Below are positions 30,666-36,398 of a DNA stretch of 36,398 nt, one piece after another (position 1 is the stretch's first letter; every line of letters starts with the position of its first letter). The stretch is from Saprospirales bacterium (lineage in GTDB: Bacteria > Bacteroidota > Bacteroidia > Chitinophagales > Saprospiraceae): positions 1 through 36,398 of the forward strand of contig JADJBL010000042.1 of NCBI GenBank assembly GCA_016703765.1. Reading direction: 5' to 3'. Made by a program: the position numbers and the translations under genes. The notes below the pieces were generated by a model that saw nothing but the letters and a program-made list of their open reading frames with translations, did not search any database and was not told the DNA's origin.

Positions 30666-31202
30666 ATGAATAATTTTTTTTTCATTCTAACTGCCGCTGG
30701 GACCTTGATGCTTCCAATATTATCTTGTAAGAAGTATCCATTGGAACCAAAAGAAGGACAAAAGATAGAGGCTTTGCTAAATGGAGAATACTGGGAAGCC
30801 AGAACAATAATTTTATCCTCAAAAGAGTACAAGGATAATTCAGTTCTTGGGATTGAGGCTTTCTCAGAGGAAAGTTTTTTGAGAGAACGATTGGAGATTG
30901 TTGGATTCTCGGTGTCTGAGGAACACGAAAATAAGAGCTACAACTTGATTGAAATTGATTCTTTTGTTGAATACAATGGGATAGAATGGAGCCGAACTTT
31001 AACATTCGGGGCAGATGGTGACGTACTCACTGGGAGGTACTATCCAATTGATTGCCAATATATCGAAAATGTTCTTTCAATTTCTTCAATTCAAGGGAGG
31101 ATCGTTGAGGGATATTTAGAAGGTTGTTTTGTGAAATCAGGCGGAAATGATACCATTACAATTGAAGATGGGAAATTTAAAGCTAAAATTGACTGGCGAT
31201 AA
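30666..31202 (+). CDS. Small hypothetical lipoprotein
   Basis: A 178-residue protein with an export signal and lipobox (MNNFFFILTAAGTLMLPILS followed by Cys21). The mature part starts KKYPLEPKEGQKIEALLNGE and contains an extended, glycine- and aromatic-rich C-terminal half (GEYWEARTIILSSKEYKDNS, GIEWSRTLTFGADGDVLTGR). It is more AT-rich than its neighbours. No family recognised. A TAAATTTG box at 30656-30663 lies only 2 nt before the start codon, too close to serve this ATG unless the mRNA is essentially leaderless. Confidence 0.75.
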   Translation: MNNFFFILTAAGTLMLPILSCKKYPLEPKEGQKIEALLNGEYWEARTIILSSKEYKDNSVLGIEAFSEESFLRERLEIVGFSVSEEHENKSYNLIEIDSFVEYNGIEWSRTLTFGADGDVLTGRYYPIDCQYIENVLSISSIQGRIVEGYLEGCFVKSGGNDTITIEDGKFKAKIDWR

Positions 31203-31260
31203 CAATGCCAAGGGCCCTTCTGTGTTCCTTTAGATTTTGTCGCAGAACCCTGCCCGTTCT

Positions 31261-33383
<2,123 letters not shown>

Positions 33384-33458
33384 ATTAACCCGGGTTGCGC
33401 TTGGCCCACCGATGCGTTAAAATTGTGCCTCGAGGTACTAAACAATCAATCGCTCGAA

Positions 33459-34285
33459 ATCACGAAAACAGCACGGGTACACTCCTTATTTCTCCTTGCG
33501 GGCATGCCCGGTTCGCCGCGCCGGCCTGCTAAAATAACTGCTTCGAACCGGACAGATCGACGACCGAACTTGGAGATACCTCCTCCACCGCCCGGACCTA
33601 CACCCCTGGCCCATTCAACTGAATCCGCCCAATTTGCGGACGCCTACCATCGACACAAAAATGACTTTCAAAAACGGCAAATTCGACTTTGCCATCGGAG
33701 AAGAATCGACCTAAGGCTCGGTGTTCAAACGCCCGACGCCACCGCAGAAAATATGCGCCCAACTCCGCCGAAAATGGCCTTATCCACGTCATCGTCGACA
33801 ACAATCCCCTGCGACGCCAAGTATACCTCAGCTTCGATTACCAGATCCCCGGAGGGCGACCACTACGTGCCGACGTACCTCAGCTGGTCTACCACAAAGC
33901 ATCAAAACCGGCGAGGCCTACCAAGGCCGTGCAAAGTAAAAAGTAGCGGGAAACTCCTTCCAGACGGAAGAAGCCGTCCAGGGCCCGATGCTGTTTTACA
34001 GCCGCCCCAAAAGCACCTACGTCGGCAAGGAGAACACCGACAAAGTCATGCTCGATTTCTACCTGGTGCACGCCCCCTGGAAATGATTATAAAGTAAAGG
34101 CGGAGATCAACGCGGAACAAACGCTGATCCTGGATCAATAGCGGCCTTACTACATCGAAGGCCTGCCCGCGGGCGGTAACAAAATCAAACTGACGTTAAT
34201 CGACGAGGAGGAAACCCCGTAGATGTGCCGAATAGTCCGGTAGAGAGGTGTTCTGCTCTTTCCGGAGGATCCGTTGGAAAATTAA
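33459..34285 (+). pseudogene. Corrupted Bacteroidota lipoprotein gene
   Basis: No intact frame, but protein-like fragments in order on the plus strand: a signal-like start (TARVHSLFLLAGM from 33459, with ATC at the expected ATG), a proline-rich linker (IPPPPPGPTPLA), TFKNGKFDFAIGEE, ENGLIHVIVDNNP, VYLSFDYQIPGG, NSFQTEEAVQGPMLFYSRPK, STYVGKENTDKVMLDFYLVH AP, VKAEINAEQTLILDQ, stop (TAG where W is likely), PYYIEGLPAGGNKIKLTLID, and VPNSPVER near the end. From memory the C-terminal block resembles lipoproteins of this phylum sometimes labelled phosphopeptide-binding, but I cannot confirm that. Both indels and a TGG-to-TAG-like substitution are present. Convergent with the permease gene at 34595. 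Confidence 0.6.
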
Positions 34286-34594
34286 TTGGTGTCTAATGAT
34301 TAGTGACTGGTGACTAGTGACTGGCTTTTTGATCGGAGAGTTATTCAAAAAATCCATGCTTTTTAGTCGGAGGGCGGCACGTTACTCGAAAAATGTGACA
34401 CTACCAAACGCCCCCGAGGGCGACACGTTTATTCCCAGACTTGCCGCCCCTCCGGGGCGCGAACCAACTACCTCTCCCATGACAAATTTTATGGAGACGT
34501 GTCGCCTAGCAGAACTTCGATCCTTCGAAATCGCATTCACCGGTCACAGGCACTGATCACCAGTCACAGTCACCGAGCCAGTCACCAGTCACAC
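34286..34594. other. Gene-free gap with heptamer repeats at both ends
   Basis: No gene is visible between the two convergent corrupted genes. Heptamers GTGACTG-GTGACTA-GTGACTG at 34303-34324 face CAGTCAC/ACCAGTC words at about 34546-34594 in inverted orientation, so the gap can fold on itself. The middle (34330-34545) has GGGCG/CGCCC-type short palindromes (CGCCCCCGAGGGCG near 34410) and no coding signal. Confidence 0.6.
34303..34594. repeat. Heptamer arrays in inverted orientation
   Basis: Left: three exact 7-bp units GTGACTG, GTGACTA, GTGACTG. Right: ATCACCAGTCACAGTCACC and CCAGTCACCAGTCAC, the reverse-complement words, less regular. The words are the same as in the array at 26649. The right side touches the stop of the permease gene. 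Confidence 0.65.
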
Positions 34595-36129
34595 TTATTC
34601 CAGCTTGCTATAGCTGCTTCCCCTACCGGGAGTAGGTCAGGAACCCGATCGCCGTCCAGATGATGAGTCGCTGCAAGGTATTCGCCCAGGTGGCGCCAGC
34701 ATCTGGGCGGCGCAAATCAACACGCCGAGGCCGGGATCACGGGACCCAGGGAGTCACAGAGGGCCTGGGAAGGTCGGACTGAGTCCGGCGCAGGACGATG
34801 ATGCTCACGCAAACGATCGCAAGGCGAGCAGGGTCCCGATGGACACGAGCTCTCGAGGATGTTGGTGGGCGAGGATACCGCCAGGATCATTGCGTTGGAA
34901 CCAGTCAGGATATTGCTGAAATGGGGGGTCTTGAAGCGCGGGTGTATCCGGGCCAATGCAGAGGGAGCAAGCCTGAAATAACGCATCGCCACTGGCAAAG
35001 AAGTACGGGGCTGATACGAGCAACATCACCGGGATCCCGTCGGCTCAACCCCGCGATAGCGGCGATCTTGATGATCGGCCGGAGCCAGAACATGCTTTCG
35101 CCCATAGCGTTGACACCCACGGGATGGGATCGGCCACGTTCGGTTGGGTATAGCTCCATCGAATTAATGAGGACAATGGCTGGGGATATAGCCGACGGTG
35201 GAAATGCTAAAGGGAACCCGGGATGCATAACGCTATCTCTCTGGAGAGTTTAGCCTCCTGCGCAGCGGTCGACACCGCGTCGAACACGGTATAGGCGAAG
35301 AAGATCACCCCCTACCGCCCGGAGAATGCCGCTCCATCAAACTCGCCCCATTTTCCGGTATTCTCCCGTATAAAAGGCGATGGTTGGACTTGGCTACGAA
35401 CATGAATCAAACAACCGATAAATAATATGATCACCGCCCACTTTCACGATCACCATAATATTGTTGATACTCGCAGATTCGCAGATGCCGGAAACCAGCA
35501 AAGGTCAGAAGACCCACGATAAACGCCTGGCGAGGATATTGAGCGGTGGCGGTCACCTGCGGCAGGGCAGGGATATCCACTCCCGTGGCGGCGAGGGTTA
35601 TTCGTCCGGGGCCTCCGGTGATCGGCTTCCAGCCAATTCCGGGCGCTTCCACCAAGAATGGTGCGCTGGCGGCCGTGAGGTAAAACCAGTATGTAACAAC
35701 GTTCCAAAGTCGTTTAAAACTCACCATATAGCCCGACCATCCGACCGAAACGGTGGAGGCGGCAAAAGGCTATTCAGGATCAGGTCCCAGCCGATGATCC
35801 AGGCCAGGAATTCGCCGAGGGTAGCATAAGGTAAATTGTAGGCGCTATAAACGGTAAAGGGGATCATCGAGGCAAACTCCGCGTAGCACAGCCCGGCGAA
35901 CGCGCAGGCCAGGAGCGGAAATAACAAAGAAAATGACATTGGCTTCCGGACCGGCATACATAGCCGCTGCCTGACCGGTTAACACGAAAATTCCCGCGCC
36001 GATGATGGCGCCGATGCCAAATGTGGTGAGGTTCGTGGCACTGGAGTGCTCTTTTCCAATCCATGCTCGCCGGATGCCTCTGTCTGAAGATCGTCAATGG
36101 ATTTTGTGCCGGAATAATGGGTTTGCCAT
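34595..36129 (-). pseudogene. APC-superfamily (cationic amino acid transporter-like) permease, heavily corrupted
   Basis: Order of fragments from the start ATG at 36129: MANPLFR then KSIDDLQTEASGEHGLEKST, GIFVLTGQAAAMYAGPEANV, LACAFAGLCYAEFASMIPFT then YATLGEFLAWIIGWDLIL, YSVGWSGYMVS-like segment, PRQAFIVGLLTFAG, GKWGEF, VIFFAYTVFDAVSTAAQEAK, HPVGVNAMGESMFWLRPIIK IAAIAGLS, FASGDALFQACSLCIGPD in a shifted frame, ARIHPRFKTPH, and LVSIGTLLA. The order matches a 12-helix amino acid permease of about 512 residues. More than ten indels and several substitutions break it, and it ends near the TAA at 34595-34597. Either a pseudogene or a poor consensus. Confidence 0.75.
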
Positions 36130-36253
36130 GGCGTTATTTTAGTTTTAGTACTGCGTAAGCTAAAGTAAATGTAGGTTCGCTTTGGTCATAAATATAGAAA
36201 GTAAAATTCGCTTCTCAAGGCAGGTGGTAGAATTTCCAGTTTTCGAAACTTTT

Positions 36254-36261
36254 TATCTTTG
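36254..36261 (+). promoter_or_regulatory. -7 box for the tRNA-His
   Basis: TATCTTTG matches TAnnTTTG exactly, 38 nt before the tRNA. It shows that the tRNA locus is in its natural context although the tRNA sequence itself is damaged. Confidence 0.5.
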
Positions 36262-36299
36262 TGCCGCTTATTCAACAGGGATTATCCCTGCTTATGATA

Positions 36300-36372
36300 G
36301 TAGTTATAGCTCAGTTGGTTAGGCGCAAGATTGTGGATCTTCGGGTCGCGGGTTTCAAGACCGTCTTCCACC
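36300..36372 (+). tRNA. tRNA-His(GUG), sequence damaged
   Basis: The D-arm (AGCTCAGTTGGTTAG), the anticodon loop TTGTGGA with GTG, a TTCAAGA-type T-loop and the histidine-type C discriminator before CC are recognisable. Defects: the 5' acceptor strand GTAGTTA mispairs with CTTCCAC at about four of seven positions; one A is missing after GGTTAG; the T-loop has an extra T and the T-stem lacks a C; the anticodon stem has one mismatch. As written it would not fold well. Because tRNA-His is essential, sequencing error is likelier than decay. Confidence 0.65.
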
Positions 36373-36398
36373 CAAAAACAAAAGGGCTGTCGAAAGAC

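Overview
The window looks like a chromosomal segment of a Bacteroidota member, most likely of the Saprospiria type. The evidence is: C-terminal type IX secretion sorting domains on three exported proteins; GEVED, BACON and PKD modules; an ECF sigma factor followed by a membrane-anchored beta-barrel protein; Bacteroidota-style -7 boxes (TAnnTTTG) before trxA, tpiA, an XRE/S24 regulator and three tRNAs; and a CtlX-type amidinohydrolase. This assignment is an inference from gene content, since no rRNA is present. Most of the window is ordinary accessory and housekeeping chromosome, with no prophage, CRISPR array or intact insertion sequence.

Layout. 0-3.5 kb: a broken-off small ORF, a helical hypothetical protein, a thermonuclease lipoprotein, a gene remnant and thioredoxin. 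3.5-6.5 kb: one large secreted M43 metalloprotease with FnIII, GEVED, three BACON repeats and a T9SS tail. 6.7-8.2 kb: a BrnT-type toxin with an atypical partner, a tRNA-Leu(UAA) interrupted by a 267-nt group I intron, and tRNA-Gly(GCC). 8.2-17.3 kb (all minus strand): ABC ATPase, Kazal/NTF2-like secreted protein, DUF4836 lipoprotein, polyphosphate kinase, DUF72 protein, PepSY-like lipoprotein, sigma/anti-sigma-like pair. 17.3-19.4 kb (plus): triosephosphate isomerase, XRE/S24 regulator and a small partner. 19.4-25.8 kb (minus): hairpin-repeat block, biotin carboxylase, GNAT, class IV aminotransferase, PKD/T9SS protein, outer-membrane barrel protein. 25.8-31.2 kb: queuosine-precursor transporter, ctlX, second hairpin-repeat block, class 3 lipase, T9SS protein, lipoprotein. 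31.2-36.4 kb: badly corrupted copies of a CopA-type copper ATPase, a lipoprotein, an APC-family permease and tRNA-His.

Reading quality matters here. From the start to about 31 kb, at least seven genes are broken by frameshifts, many of them repaired by adding one base to a homopolymer run. Examples are three A-runs in the first gene, two runs in ppk1, and A-runs in two signal peptides. This points to homopolymer undercalling in the assembly rather than gene decay, so I annotate such genes as single spanning CDSs. Beyond 31.2 kb there are also substitutions, and even the tRNA-His is damaged, so that end is either poor consensus or decayed sequence.

The most interesting material is non-coding: the tRNA-Leu group I intron, with a palindromic insertion in its peripheral domain; a modular three-hairpin intergenic repeat present in two mirror-symmetric arrangements; heptanucleotide tandem repeats of several sequence families that run into start and stop codons; and a reused terminator cassette present three times. 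The BrnT operon with a non-BrnA partner is the best protein-level candidate for something not well described.
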